Origin: Emticicia sp. 21SJ11W-3
Lineage (GTDB): Bacteria > Bacteroidota > Bacteroidia > Cytophagales > Spirosomataceae
Direction of reading: 5' to 3'
Assembly: GCF_024138715.1 (NCBI RefSeq)
Contig: NZ_CP092074.1
Coordinates: forward strand, 2,542,001-2,606,000
DNA length: 64,000 nt
Positions within the stretch are counted from its first letter, which is position 1; the number at the start of each line of letters is the position of its first letter. This document shows, piece by piece, positions 50,097-59,764 of this stretch. Position numbers and translations under genes: made by a program. The notes under the pieces were generated by a model. The model saw only the letters and a program-made list of their open reading frames with translations, ran no database searches and was not told the DNA's origin.

Positions 50097-52067
50097 TCAG
50101 TCGTTCAGCAGCTCCATTTCTAATACTTCAGGCTCTAACCAGCGACCATCTTCTTTAATTAGTTCTATTAATTCATTGACTGCGTTGTCGGCATGTACCG
50201 ACTTCTTCACCACGTTTTGCCCGCGATACAGCGCAATTTTGTCTTTGCCTATGCCTACATAGCCATAATCGGCGTCGGCCATTTCTCCGGGCCCGTTTAC
50301 AATACAACCCATAATGCCAATTTTAACGCCTTTCAGGTGGTCGGTATGTTTGCGTATTAAGGCGGTGGTTTCCTGCAAATCAAACAGGGTACGACCGCAC
50401 GACGGGCAACTGATGTACTCTGTTTTGCTCATCCGTGTGCGCGCCGCCTGCAGAATACCAAACGATGTGCTATTGGCAGCAGCAGGGTTATCGAACGATA
50501 AAAGAATGCCATCACCGAAGCCGTCAACCAAAAGCCCGCCGCAATCGGTAGCGGCATATAACTGGGCATCTACTTCTGCCAGGCCTTTGTAATTGCGTTT
50601 CAAAACAACCGGGTTTTTGATTCCGGCATTCAGTAATTCAAAGTATATCTTACGTAGTTCTGGCATGGCCGCCTCATTGGCTGTTTCAACCACCAACACC
50701 AGAGTAGGGTGCTGTTTTATTATTTCTGCAAAAGCTGGTGACAAATCGGTCAGAGTTACTTTTACAAAATTGATAGCCTGGTGCATTTGGTTCGCGGCAA
50801 TGGCATCAGCAAGACTGGCGCTATCAAAATAAGGAAACTTATTGACTTTGTCTTCATGCAACTTCCATGCTTCGGCATCCAGAATCTCTTTCAGGCCATT
50901 GGGTAGCATAAACGGAATAGGCGTTTTGCCGCTAAAAATATAATCGGCACCTATATCATTCATGCGCCATTTATCAGGCAAGGGTAAATAAAAATGCCCT
51001 ATTGGCTTTAAATCTTCGTGCTTTTCAACAATTGTACCAGAGAAATCAGCAATTACTCTCGGCACATTCAACCCTCCGAAATTGCCAACCTCGAGTGTTT
51101 CGCGTCTTTGGTACTGGTAAGGATTAACAGGTATAGTATTGATTGGGGCTATGGGCTGCGCTTTTTCATTTCTATGGGCATAGCGGTCTACCAATGCACG
51201 TGCTACCGGCGCTTCAAACTCAGGGTCTTCTGTTAAACTTACACGCACGGTGTCGCCCAGGCCGTCTTCCAATAAGGTACCAATTCCCATTGCCGACTTG
51301 ATTCGGCCGTCTTCGCCTTCACCGGCTTCTGTAACACCCAGGTGTAACGGATAAGGTTTCAGGTTTTCGGCGGCAAGCCTTTGCACCAGCAGCCGGTAGG
51401 CTTCAACCATTACCTGCGGGTTAGACGATTTCATCGAAATAACGATATTGAAATAATTTTCGTCTTCGCAGATTCTGAGAAACTCCAGAGCAGATTCAAC
51501 CATTCCGAGTGGGGTATCACCATAGCGGCTCAAAATCCTGTCAGATAGTGAGCCATGATTGGTGCCAATACGCATGGCCGTGCCATACTCTTTACATATT
51601 TTTATTAAGGGCAGAAAACGGTCTCTGATTCGCTCCAGTTCGGCCTGATAATTTTCTTCGGTATACTCAATAAACTCAAAGCGCTTTTTATCAGCGTAGT
51701 TGCCCGGGTTTATTCTTACTTTTTCAACAATTCTTGCGGCCAGTTCGGCTGCATTGGGTGTAAAATGGATATCAGCCACCAAAGGAGTATTATAACCCCT
51801 GCGGCGCAGCTCATTTTTAATATTTTCAAGATTCTGTGCTTCTTTTACGCTGGGTGCAGTAATTCTAATCAGCTCGCAACCGCTTTCAATCATTCTGATT
51901 GACTGTTCTACCGACCCTGTTGTGTCCATGGTGTCAATGGTGGTCATTGACTGCACCCTGATCGGGTAGTCAGACCCCAGCCATAAATCACCTATTTTTA
52001 CCTGTACGGTTTTTCTACGGGTGTATTCGGTTAACGAATCACAATATTTTTTTTCAGACTCAGACAT
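50097..52067 (-). CDS. ispG: 4-hydroxy-3-methylbut-2-enyl diphosphate synthase IspG (long form)
   Basis: A 656-residue iron-sulphur enzyme that makes HMBPP in the MEP isoprenoid pathway. The N-terminal barrel opens VKIGDLWLGSDYPIRVQSMTTIDT; the C-terminal part holds the [4Fe-4S] ligands in YISCPSCGRTL and GIMGCIVNGPGEMADADYGY. The ~250-residue insert between them marks the long form found in plants, Chlamydiae and Bacteroidota (the common short form is ~380 residues). It heads a leftward operon with four small downstream genes. Confidence 0.95.
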   Translation of the reverse strand: MSESEKKYCDSLTEYTRRKTVQVKIGDLWLGSDYPIRVQSMTTIDTMDTTGSVEQSIRMIESGCELIRITAPSVKEAQNLENIKNELRRRGYNTPLVADIHFTPNAAELAARIVEKVRINPGNYADKKRFEFIEYTEENYQAELERIRDRFLPLIKICKEYGTAMRIGTNHGSLSDRILSRYGDTPLGMVESALEFLRICEDENYFNIVISMKSSNPQVMVEAYRLLVQRLAAENLKPYPLHLGVTEAGEGEDGRIKSAMGIGTLLEDGLGDTVRVSLTEDPEFEAPVARALVDRYAHRNEKAQPIAPINTIPVNPYQYQRRETLEVGNFGGLNVPRVIADFSGTIVEKHEDLKPIGHFYLPLPDKWRMNDIGADYIFSGKTPIPFMLPNGLKEILDAEAWKLHEDKVNKFPYFDSASLADAIAANQMHQAINFVKVTLTDLSPAFAEIIKQHPTLVLVVETANEAAMPELRKIYFELLNAGIKNPVVLKRNYKGLAEVDAQLYAATDCGGLLVDGFGDGILLSFDNPAAANSTSFGILQAARTRMSKTEYISCPSCGRTLFDLQETTALIRKHTDHLKGVKIGIMGCIVNGPGEMADADYGYVGIGKDKIALYRGQNVVKKSVHADNAVNELIELIKEDGRWLEPEVLEMELLND

Positions 52068-52261
52068 CTATTTATGTTCTGTTTTTTGACGCAAATCTAA
52101 CCATGAATATAACGAGTTTTATGTAAGAAAGGTTGAAAAATTTATCAGAAATTGAAAAATCGCTGATATAGACTGATAAATACCAAAAACACACCCTTAA
52201 TTTGTGATTTAATGATGCATTGTTCTAAAAAATCAAGATTGTAAGCAAGCTGCGGCCATGA

Positions 52262-52294
52262 TTGCGCATTAATGCCGGATTATTGATAATTTTG
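52262..52294 (+). promoter_or_regulatory. Candidate promoter of queE
   Basis: TAATTTTG at 52287-52294 is a full -7 match; TTG at 52262-52264 is 22 nt upstream, slightly too far. The leader would be only ~10 nt, leaving no room for a preQ1 riboswitch. Confidence 0.35.
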
Positions 52295-52310
52295 CAAAAA
52301 AAATACTTGA

Positions 52311-52922
52311 ATGGTTTCAGAATTAATTAAACTGCCGGTGATGGAATCTTTTTATACCCTTCAGGGAGAAGGATACCATGCGGGAAAAGCTGCCTATTTT
52401 ATACGTTTAGGCGGTTGTGATGTTGGCTGTGTATGGTGCGATGTGAAGGAGTCGTGGGATGCCTCCATTCATCCGCAATTTACTGTGGATGAAATTGTTG
52501 AGGGCGCTTTGGCCTATACAGGCAGAATGGCAGTAATTACAGGTGGCGAACCATTGATGTATAACCTTGATGAATTAACGGCTTCACTGCAAAAAGCCGG
52601 TTTTAAAACCAATATTGAAACGTCTGGCGTATATGAAATGAGCGGGCATTGGGACTGGGTGTGTTTCTCGCCCAAGAAATTTAAAACACCACATGAAAGC
52701 ATCTATAAGCAGGCCAATGAACTGAAAGTAATCGTTTACAACAAGAGTGATTTTGCCTTTGCAGAGAAATACGCGGCATTGATGAATGAAAACTGTATTT
52801 TGCTATTACAACCTGAATGGAGCAGGCACCAGGAAATGCTACCGCTGATTATTGATTATGTAAAAGCAAACCCCAAATGGAGAGTGAGCCTGCAAACCCA
52901 TAAGTATATGGATATTCCATGA
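52311..52922 (+). CDS. queE: 7-carboxy-7-deazaguanine synthase QueE
   Basis: A 203-residue radical-SAM enzyme that converts carboxytetrahydropterin to 7-carboxy-7-deazaguanine on the way to queuosine. SFYTLQGEG is the typical opening; the cluster motif is Cys36-x3-Cys40-x2-Cys43 in GGCDVGCVWCD; GGEP near residue 80 binds SAM. No other que gene is close. A hairpin element follows. Confidence 0.94.
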   Translation: MVSELIKLPVMESFYTLQGEGYHAGKAAYFIRLGGCDVGCVWCDVKESWDASIHPQFTVDEIVEGALAYTGRMAVITGGEPLMYNLDELTASLQKAGFKTNIETSGVYEMSGHWDWVCFSPKKFKTPHESIYKQANELKVIVYNKSDFAFAEKYAALMNENCILLLQPEWSRHQEMLPLIIDYVKANPKWRVSLQTHKYMDIP

Positions 52923-52933
52923 AACCTAAATAT

Positions 52934-52960
52934 GCCCCTTCCCTTCTAAAGGGATGGGGC
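52934..52960. repeat. Palindromic hairpin after queE
   Basis: GCCCCTTCCCTT and AAGGGATGGGGC form a 12-position stem with one mismatch and a 3-nt loop. It resembles the C-rich/G-rich elements near 20202 and 41165 and lies between convergent genes. Confidence 0.6.
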
Positions 52961-52986
52961 TAAAGAAAATCTCCTTTAAGGTTCAA

Positions 52987-53541
52987 CTATTGCCCATACT
53001 TAAAACGTTGCCCGTACATCACAATAGAGGCTATAGCTAAAGCATTGGCATGAAGGTTAAAACCTACTATGGCCGGGCTTGCATTTTTATCTAAATCAAG
53101 CTTTGTTTTCAAAGCATAAACTGTAATGAGGTATTGGTGCGGGGCACCCGGAGGAGGGCATGGGCCGCCGTATCCGTTTGTACCATAATCAGTAATGCTC
53201 TGGATAGCCTCTTTTGGAGCAATAAATTTGTTTATATCGCCCGCACCGGCCTTCAGTTCCGTAACGTTTGCCGGAATATTGAATATCACCCAATGCCAGA
53301 AACCACTGCCTGTCGGGGCATCCTTATCATACATGGTAACCGCAAAACTTTGAGTGCCTTTGGGAATACCTGTCCAGGATAATTGAGGAGAGATGTTCTG
53401 ACCGGAACAACCAAAACTATTATAAAACTCTTTGATGGTGGCTTGCCCACCAAGGTCATTGCTTTTTAACGTGAAGTTCTGCGCCAATGCCACATTGCCA
53501 AGTAGCATCACGAATAGTAAATATACACCTGTTTTTTTCAT
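52987..53541 (-). CDS. Exported YbhB/YbcL-type PEBP protein
   Basis: A 184-residue phosphatidylethanolamine-binding-like protein with a signal peptide ending at VALAQ. SPQLSWTGIPKGTQSFAVTMYDKDAP, GFWHWVIFNIPANVTEL and YGGPCPPPGAPHQYLITVYAL are the conserved PEBP strands and ligand site. Bacterial relatives have no settled function. It lies 66 nt after a haloperoxidase-like gene on the same strand. Confidence 0.9.
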   Translation of the reverse strand: MKKTGVYLLFVMLLGNVALAQNFTLKSNDLGGQATIKEFYNSFGCSGQNISPQLSWTGIPKGTQSFAVTMYDKDAPTGSGFWHWVIFNIPANVTELKAGAGDINKFIAPKEAIQSITDYGTNGYGGPCPPPGAPHQYLITVYALKTKLDLDKNASPAIVGFNLHANALAIASIVMYGQRFKYGQ

Positions 53542-53607
53542 ATCAATTTGGTTTTTAGTTTTGAGTTTATCAATAAATTTTAGACCGAGTCTCTTAAAAA
53601 CACATAC

Positions 53608-55119
53608 CTACTTTTTATATTGAAGACGCAATGTATTTTTACCAATCATTTTCCCCATTGCCGCACCCTGTTCTATACCATCTCTGAAATGGATACCCCC
53701 ATAAACCCTTGATATACTGCATTCGTTGGCTGCTTCCCAGAAAGAACTGAATTTGCGGGGCGCACCTACAAAATATTTTGAGTAATCAATAAAATTCTGG
53801 TTGTCGCCCATTTTTTCGGTAAGGATGGTAGCCATCGTTGCCGATTGCGCAGAATGCCCCGACGGAAACTCCGGGAATGGCGGGGTAAGCAGGGCTGGTT
53901 CCCACTTGCTGTCAATATAGCGTTTAATATACGCAATAGGCCTGATAAAATTCTGCTCGTATTTGGTTTTCCAGCAGGCAATAAAAGTATCATTCAGGCC
54001 AATTGTCAGATTACTGTAAAGCTCGGCGGCTACATCAAGGCTTTTCGGATTTTGTTTCAATACCTGTGTAAGAATAGAAATGGAGTGCCCGGGTGCCGAG
54101 TAAGTAAATGCTGCGGCGTCGTCCCAGAAATTGGCAATCTGCAGTTTCTTACTGTTGGGTTTTACTTCTTTTGAAATATTGTAGACTTCCATAGCCATCT
54201 TATAGAACTGAGAGCTGGGGTAAATAGAAAACTCAACCTTTGGCTTTATATCAACGCCATTCTGGTTTTCAAGCAGAAAAGTGCGGTTTTTCCCCCAATA
54301 CGGATGCAGCGGCCCTGTGTTTTCGAGGTCGGCCACGCGGTTTATTTCAAAACATGAGGTACAAACAGGCAATTTATAGTTCATGTCATAAGTGCGCATA
54401 AAGGTATTATGCCCACCGTCTGTCATGGAATAATTATAAACCCAGTTGGCTATTTTTACACCATATTTTTGCGATTTCTCAACAGTTTCGGTTGGTAATT
54501 TTTTTGAAAAATAACTATTGATTGAATCTTTAAGGGCATAGACTTTTTCCATCCAGATAAACGGAGACGACACAAACATTTTGTCGACCATGGTAAACAT
54601 GGCTGTTGAGGCAGCCAGAGGGGCGTTGAAATCGGTGCTGTCTATAAAGAGGCTGTCGGGCTTTTTGAAATCCTGTAACTGACCCGATAACGAAAAATTG
54701 TCGGTGTAGGCTGGTAAAATTGCCTCGTAAGCCGCAATATTAATGTAAGCGGTGTTTCGTGCGGCTACATTGGGGCTGTAGCCCTGGGTTTGTTCAATTA
54801 AATCAAAAATGAGCTCATGCCAATGCACCATCAGGTCAGAGGTCTCGTAATTGTATTTACGTTGAGGCTCCTTCTTTCTGAAAGTTGAACCTACATTTGC
54901 CGAATCTGCGGCCGATGCGTCGTCAATTTCTTCAATTTCTTCTTCCTGTTGTGTATTTACAGTTGCAGGCTTTACATTTGCAGTTGTTTTAGGAGGATTA
55001 GCTTTTTTAGCGGCCGGTACTTGCTTGCCAGTTGTTGTGGATTTGGCAGTTGGTTTTTGTTGCCCAAATACTCCTAAATAAACTATGATTAAAATTCCAG
55101 TCAAAAAAGATTTCTTCAT
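53608..55119 (-). CDS. Exported vanadium-haloperoxidase/PAP2-family protein
   Basis: A 503-residue protein with a signal peptide (FLTGILIIVYLGVFGQ), then a ~75-residue linker rich in Lys, Thr, Ala, Pro and Glu. The catalytic region has FIRPIAYIKRYI, FPSGHSAQSATM (His of the acid-phosphatase/VHPO triad) and SRVYGGIHFRDGIEQG (Arg and vanadate- or phosphate-binding His). Family members are vanadium-dependent haloperoxidases or phosphatases; which applies here cannot be read. It lies upstream of the PEBP gene on the same strand and diverges from polA. Confidence 0.88.
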   Translation of the reverse strand: MKKSFLTGILIIVYLGVFGQQKPTAKSTTTGKQVPAAKKANPPKTTANVKPATVNTQQEEEIEEIDDASAADSANVGSTFRKKEPQRKYNYETSDLMVHWHELIFDLIEQTQGYSPNVAARNTAYINIAAYEAILPAYTDNFSLSGQLQDFKKPDSLFIDSTDFNAPLAASTAMFTMVDKMFVSSPFIWMEKVYALKDSINSYFSKKLPTETVEKSQKYGVKIANWVYNYSMTDGGHNTFMRTYDMNYKLPVCTSCFEINRVADLENTGPLHPYWGKNRTFLLENQNGVDIKPKVEFSIYPSSQFYKMAMEVYNISKEVKPNSKKLQIANFWDDAAAFTYSAPGHSISILTQVLKQNPKSLDVAAELYSNLTIGLNDTFIACWKTKYEQNFIRPIAYIKRYIDSKWEPALLTPPFPEFPSGHSAQSATMATILTEKMGDNQNFIDYSKYFVGAPRKFSSFWEAANECSISRVYGGIHFRDGIEQGAAMGKMIGKNTLRLQYKK

Positions 55120-55228
55120 AGTTGAGACATATTTATAAAAAAGACGAATATTTGAACCTTATTTCTATTTTCGACAAAAATCTGACTTAGAAAAGGTTTT
55201 TGCAACAATTTTTTAGACAATTTAAGTA

Positions 55229-58090
55229 ATGCCGGACAAAAAACTATTTCTTCTTGATGCGATGGCCCTTATTTACAGGGCCCATTTTGCATTTCTGAAA
55301 GCACCAAGAATTACCTCTAGGGGACTGAACACCAGCTGTGTTTTTGGCTTTGCCAATTCGTTGCTGGAGGTGATTCAGAAAGAAAAACCTACACATATAG
55401 GCGTGGCTTTTGATTTGCCCGGTGGCACTTTCAGAAATACAATGTACCCTGAGTACAAAGCTAACCGGCAGGAACAACCCGAAGATATTACCGTAGCCAT
55501 ACCTTACGTAAAAAAACTGGTAGAAGCGATGGATATACCCACCCTGATGTTGCCAGGCTACGAAGCTGACGATATTATTGGTACGTTAGCCAAAAAAGCA
55601 GCAAGAGATGGTTTTGAGGTTTACATGATGACGCCCGACAAAGACTACGGGCAGTTGGTAGAAGAACATATTTACTTGTATAAGCCTGCTATTCTGGGTA
55701 AGGATGTTGAGATAATGGGGCCCAATGAGGTATGCACCCGCTGGAACATAAAAAATGTAGACCAGGTGGTGGATATACTTGGCCTGATGGGCGATGCCGT
55801 TGATAACATACCCGGCGTGCCTGGAGTTGGCGAAAAAACCGCCGCCAAACTGGTAGCAGAATACGGCACTATTGAGAACCTGCTTGCTAATAGCGACCGG
55901 CTGACAGGAAAACTGGGTGAATCGGTAAGGAATAATAAGGAAATAGCCTTGCTTTCTAAAGAACTGGCTAAAATAGAACTGAACGTACCCATAGAGTTTG
56001 AGGCCGACAGGCTGAAAATTATGCCGCCTCACGTAGAGTTACTTTCGCCGTTGCTTGATGAGCTTGAGTTCAGAACCTTAAGAAAGCGGCTTTTGCCAGA
56101 CGAACCTGGAGCAGCACCAGCACCCAAAGCCACAGGCAGTGCAGATGCCGGCAAAAAATCGGCTATAGGCGCCAAGTCAGGTGAGCAGATATCTTTGTTT
56201 GAGTCGGCGCCGGCCGGAAATCTTTTTCCGGAAGAGCATGAAGAGGGCTTTGCGGCGCATTACGCTTCTAATAAAGATACCATTGAAACAGTTGTACATG
56301 ATTATTATCTGATTGATACGCCAGAACTCCGTAAAAGCCTCATTTATTATTTATCGCAGCAGGATGAATTCTGTTTTGATACTGAAACTACCTCGGTAGA
56401 TGCCATTGATGCCGAAATAGTAGGTATGTCTTTTGCCTACAGAAAAGGAGAGGCCTATTATATACCTATGCCTGAAAATCAGGAAAAGGCATTAGCCATT
56501 GTACAGGAATTTAAAGAGGTTTTTGAGAACGAAGCCATTATGAAAATTGGCCAGAACATTAAGTATGATTTGATGATTCTGCAAAATTATGGCATTGAAG
56601 TAAAAGGCAAACTGTATGATACCATGCTGGCCCATTATATTATTGAGCCAGAGCAAAGGCATGGTATGGATTACCTGGCCAATGTTTATCTGAACTATGA
56701 ACCGGTTTCTATTGAAACCCTGATTGGTAAAAAAGGCAAGACGCAGCTATCTATGCGCCAGGCCGAACCAGAGAAAATAAAAGAATATGCCGCGGAAGAT
56801 GCAGATGTAACCTTGCAACTGAAACAGGTATTAGCGCCAAGGCTGAATACGAGCCAGCAGCAGGAAAAACTAATGGCCAATGTTGAAATGCCTCTGGTAA
56901 CGGTTTTGGCCGATATGGAAATGGCAGGGGTGAGGGTAAGCATGGAGACACTGCACGAAATGTCGCGCGTGCTTGATACTGATATTCAGGAAATTCAGGG
57001 GAATATTTTTAAGCTGGCCGGTGGAGAATTTAATGTGGCGTCGCCGAAACAATTAGGCGAGATTCTGTTTGAAAAACTGAAACTGGACAAAAACGCCAAG
57101 AAAACCAAAACAGGGCAATATGCAACCGGTGAAGACGTGCTGTCTAAGCTGGAAAGCGAACATGAAATTGTAAGAAAGATATTGGATTTCCGTGAGTTGG
57201 TCAAGCTGAAAAGTACTTATGTTGATGCCCTTCCTGCACTGATATCGAAGAAAACGGGAAGAATACATACTTCCTATAATCAGGCTGTAGCTGCTACGGG
57301 TCGTTTGAGTTCAACTAACCCGAACTTGCAGAATATACCGATTCGCACGGTGCGTGGCCGTGAAATCAGAAAGGCATTTATACCAAGAGACGAAAACCAT
57401 GTGATACTTTCTGCCGATTACTCGCAGATTGAATTGCGTATCATGGCTGCATTCAGTGAAGACGACAGTATGCTTAATGCCTTCAACCAGGGTATTGATA
57501 TTCACTCAACTACGGCTTCAAAAGTGTTTAAGGTAGCTTTAGACCAGGTAACCTCTGATATGCGCCGGAAAGCCAAAATGGTAAACTTCGGTATTATTTA
57601 TGGTATTTCGGCCTTTGGATTAGCACAGCGCCTGGGGATTCCGAGAGGTGAAGCCAAAGACATAATTGATGCCTACTGGGTTGAGTTTCCGAAGATTAAA
57701 ACCTTTATGGATAATGCCATCAATAAAGCCCGCGAAACCAAATATGTTGAAACCATTATGGGCCGACGCAGGTATCTGAGAGATATTAATTCTCAGAATC
57801 AGGTAGACAGGGGCTTTGCTGAGCGAAACGCCATTAACGCGCCCATTCAAGGTTCAGCAGCAGATATGATAAAGGTTGCCATGATTAATATTCATGACTT
57901 TATGAAAAAAGAAAAGTTGCAGTCGAAAATGATATTACAGGTACACGATGAGTTGGTTTTTGATGCCCTTAAAAGTGAGGTAGATTACCTGAAACAGAAG
58001 GTAGATGAACTCATGTGTACGGCAATTCCGTTACCAGTAAAGATGGAAACCGGTATGGGTGTTGGCAGCAACTGGCTGGAAGCCCATTGA
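55229..58090 (+). CDS. polA: DNA polymerase I
   Basis: A 953-residue DNA polymerase I. All three activities look intact. The 5'-3' nuclease domain (residues ~1-290) has GYEADDIIG and TPDKDYGQL and the helix-hairpin-helix GVPGVGEKTAAKL. The 3'-5' proofreading domain has FDTETT (DxE), IGQNIKYDL and YAAEDADVTL. The polymerase domain has ADYSQIELRI (motif A), KMVNFGIIYGIS (motif B) and VHDELVFDA (motif C). It is used in Okazaki-fragment processing and repair. A ~50-residue Ala/Gly/Ser-rich linker joins the first two domains. Confidence 0.97.
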   Translation: MPDKKLFLLDAMALIYRAHFAFLKAPRITSRGLNTSCVFGFANSLLEVIQKEKPTHIGVAFDLPGGTFRNTMYPEYKANRQEQPEDITVAIPYVKKLVEAMDIPTLMLPGYEADDIIGTLAKKAARDGFEVYMMTPDKDYGQLVEEHIYLYKPAILGKDVEIMGPNEVCTRWNIKNVDQVVDILGLMGDAVDNIPGVPGVGEKTAAKLVAEYGTIENLLANSDRLTGKLGESVRNNKEIALLSKELAKIELNVPIEFEADRLKIMPPHVELLSPLLDELEFRTLRKRLLPDEPGAAPAPKATGSADAGKKSAIGAKSGEQISLFESAPAGNLFPEEHEEGFAAHYASNKDTIETVVHDYYLIDTPELRKSLIYYLSQQDEFCFDTETTSVDAIDAEIVGMSFAYRKGEAYYIPMPENQEKALAIVQEFKEVFENEAIMKIGQNIKYDLMILQNYGIEVKGKLYDTMLAHYIIEPEQRHGMDYLANVYLNYEPVSIETLIGKKGKTQLSMRQAEPEKIKEYAAEDADVTLQLKQVLAPRLNTSQQQEKLMANVEMPLVTVLADMEMAGVRVSMETLHEMSRVLDTDIQEIQGNIFKLAGGEFNVASPKQLGEILFEKLKLDKNAKKTKTGQYATGEDVLSKLESEHEIVRKILDFRELVKLKSTYVDALPALISKKTGRIHTSYNQAVAATGRLSSTNPNLQNIPIRTVRGREIRKAFIPRDENHVILSADYSQIELRIMAAFSEDDSMLNAFNQGIDIHSTTASKVFKVALDQVTSDMRRKAKMVNFGIIYGISAFGLAQRLGIPRGEAKDIIDAYWVEFPKIKTFMDNAINKARETKYVETIMGRRRYLRDINSQNQVDRGFAERNAINAPIQGSAADMIKVAMINIHDFMKKEKLQSKMILQVHDELVFDALKSEVDYLKQKVDELMCTAIPLPVKMETGMGVGSNWLEAH

Positions 58091-58247
58091 TATTGAAAAT
58101 TTTTAATTTAAGTAAATTTTATAACCACCATAATGGTTGCTTTCATGTACCGGTTGCAGCACCTAATAGTTGGGTGTGTAAACCGTGCAGAGGCTCTGGG
58201 GTTATATAATCTAAAACAGTGCTTGTTAGTCACTTTAAGTAGAGTAA

Positions 58248-58865
58248 ATGAACGTAAGTATAGTTATTTTAGCAGCAGGGGGGTCTACCCGCATGGGCGC
58301 CCCAAAACAATTGTTGCATGTTGAGGGGCAATCGCTTATGAAGCGTGTAGCAGAAATGGCCATGGATACACCCTGTTATCCGATTGTGGTAGTGCTGGGG
58401 GCTAATAAAGCGTTGGTGCGTAAAGAACTGGAGCGTATGCCTGTTACCCTGATTGATAACCCAAACTGGCAGGATGGCATGGCCAGTTCGCTAAAGATGG
58501 GGCTGGTTGGTGCCTACATGACATTTAAAGACCTGGAAGCCGTTATTTTTCTTACAGTAGATATGCCTTACGTATCTGTTGAGCTGATAGAACACCTGAT
58601 TAAGAAAGCACAGGAAAACATGAGCACCACAAACGAAACCCCAGACATAGTGGCTTGCCATTATGATGGGCAGCTGGGGATACCTGTTCTTTTTAAAAGA
58701 AATATGTTTAACGATTTACTTGAGCTGAAAGGAGACACCGGAGCCAAAAAAGTGATAATGGCGCATCAGGATAAAACCGCTAACATAGATTTTCCGCAAG
58801 GTAAATTTGACCTTGACACAATTGAAGAATACAGGAATTTTTTGTCAAATTTTAATCAGAACTAA
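58248..58865 (+). CDS. MobA/MocA-like nucleotidyltransferase
   Basis: A 205-residue nucleotidyltransferase with VILAAGGSTRMGAPKQLL at the start, FLTVDMPYVS (metal Asp) near residue 105, and GIPVLFKR near 145. This is the MocA/MobA-like group; known relatives attach CMP or GMP to molybdopterin. No molybdenum enzyme or xanthine dehydrogenase gene is nearby; instead its stop overlaps the start of a lipid A acyltransferase-like gene by one base (TAATG), so it may be misnamed or simply co-located. Confidence 0.88.
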   Translation: MNVSIVILAAGGSTRMGAPKQLLHVEGQSLMKRVAEMAMDTPCYPIVVVLGANKALVRKELERMPVTLIDNPNWQDGMASSLKMGLVGAYMTFKDLEAVIFLTVDMPYVSVELIEHLIKKAQENMSTTNETPDIVACHYDGQLGIPVLFKRNMFNDLLELKGDTGAKKVIMAHQDKTANIDFPQGKFDLDTIEEYRNFLSNFNQN

Positions 58866-59764
58866 TGCAGGCAGTTGGTTATTATATTTCGTTACCTTTT
58901 CTATACTTTATTTCGGTTTTACCTTTTCCGCTGTTGTATCTGCTTTCTGATTTTTGCTACCTGATAATCTATTATGTAATTGGTTACCGGAAAAAAGTAG
59001 TAAGAACGAACCTGAAAAACAGTTTTCCTGAGAAAAGTGAAGCTGAATTGTTGGCAATTGAAAAAGACTTCTATCAGTATATTGTTGATTTTTTTCTGGA
59101 GATGTTCAAGTGCCTTACTATATCAAAAGAGGCGCTGCTGAAAAGAGTAAGTATTGAAAACCCGGAAGTAGTATTGGAGCTCTATAAAAACGGGCAAAAT
59201 TGCATCGTTTCAACGGGTCATTACGGCAACCATGAGTGGGTAAACCAGGTGTTGCCATTTCTGCTTCCGTTTAAAATAAAAACGGTTTACAGAGTACAGC
59301 ACAACACTTATTTTGACCGGATGTTTCTTGATTTCAGGTCGAAATACGGGGTTGAAATGATTTCGATGGAAGAAGCGTCAAAAAAAATCACAAAAGCAGA
59401 AAAAGACCCTTTTCTTCTGCTGCTTGCCAATGACCAGTCTGCTCCGCCAGACAGAGCATTCTGGACGATGTTTCTGAATCAGGAAACTTCATTTTTTATT
59501 GGTACAGAAATATTTGCGCGTCGATTCAACATTCCGGTGGTTTATGGCTGTATAAAAAGAGTAGGCAGAGGCCAATACAAGGCTGTTTTTGATATGATCA
59601 GCGATGCCCCCAACACATTGCCCAAAGGTGATATTATTGCAGCACACGCGCAAAAGCTGGAGCGGGATATAAAGGCGGACCCATCGCCCTGGATGTGGTC
59701 TCATAAACGCTGGAAATACAAAAAAGTAAACGGCCAATACATTGATTTAAATTATAAAGAGTGA
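58865..59764 (+). CDS. Lysophospholipid/lipid A acyltransferase (LpxL/HtrB-like)
   Basis: A 299-residue inner-membrane protein with a hydrophobic N-terminus (YYISLPFLYFISVLPFPLLYLL) and the LpxL-like acyltransferase core: STGHYGNHEW (the H-x4-E/H-type catalytic motif), YRVQHNTYFDRMF, LLANDQSAPPDRAFW. It probably adds a late acyl chain to lipid A or a similar lipid. It is translationally coupled on both sides: TAATG with the gene before and GTGA with the glycosyltransferase after. Confidence 0.9.
   Translation: MQAVGYYISLPFLYFISVLPFPLLYLLSDFCYLIIYYVIGYRKKVVRTNLKNSFPEKSEAELLAIEKDFYQYIVDFFLEMFKCLTISKEALLKRVSIENPEVVLELYKNGQNCIVSTGHYGNHEWVNQVLPFLLPFKIKTVYRVQHNTYFDRMFLDFRSKYGVEMISMEEASKKITKAEKDPFLLLLANDQSAPPDRAFWTMFLNQETSFFIGTEIFARRFNIPVVYGCIKRVGRGQYKAVFDMISDAPNTLPKGDIIAAHAQKLERDIKADPSPWMWSHKRWKYKKVNGQYIDLNYKE

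Noticed and set aside
52068-52310. preQ1 riboswitch before queE
   Set aside because: The -7 box lies ~17 nt before the start codon, leaving no leader for a riboswitch, and no preQ1 motif was seen.
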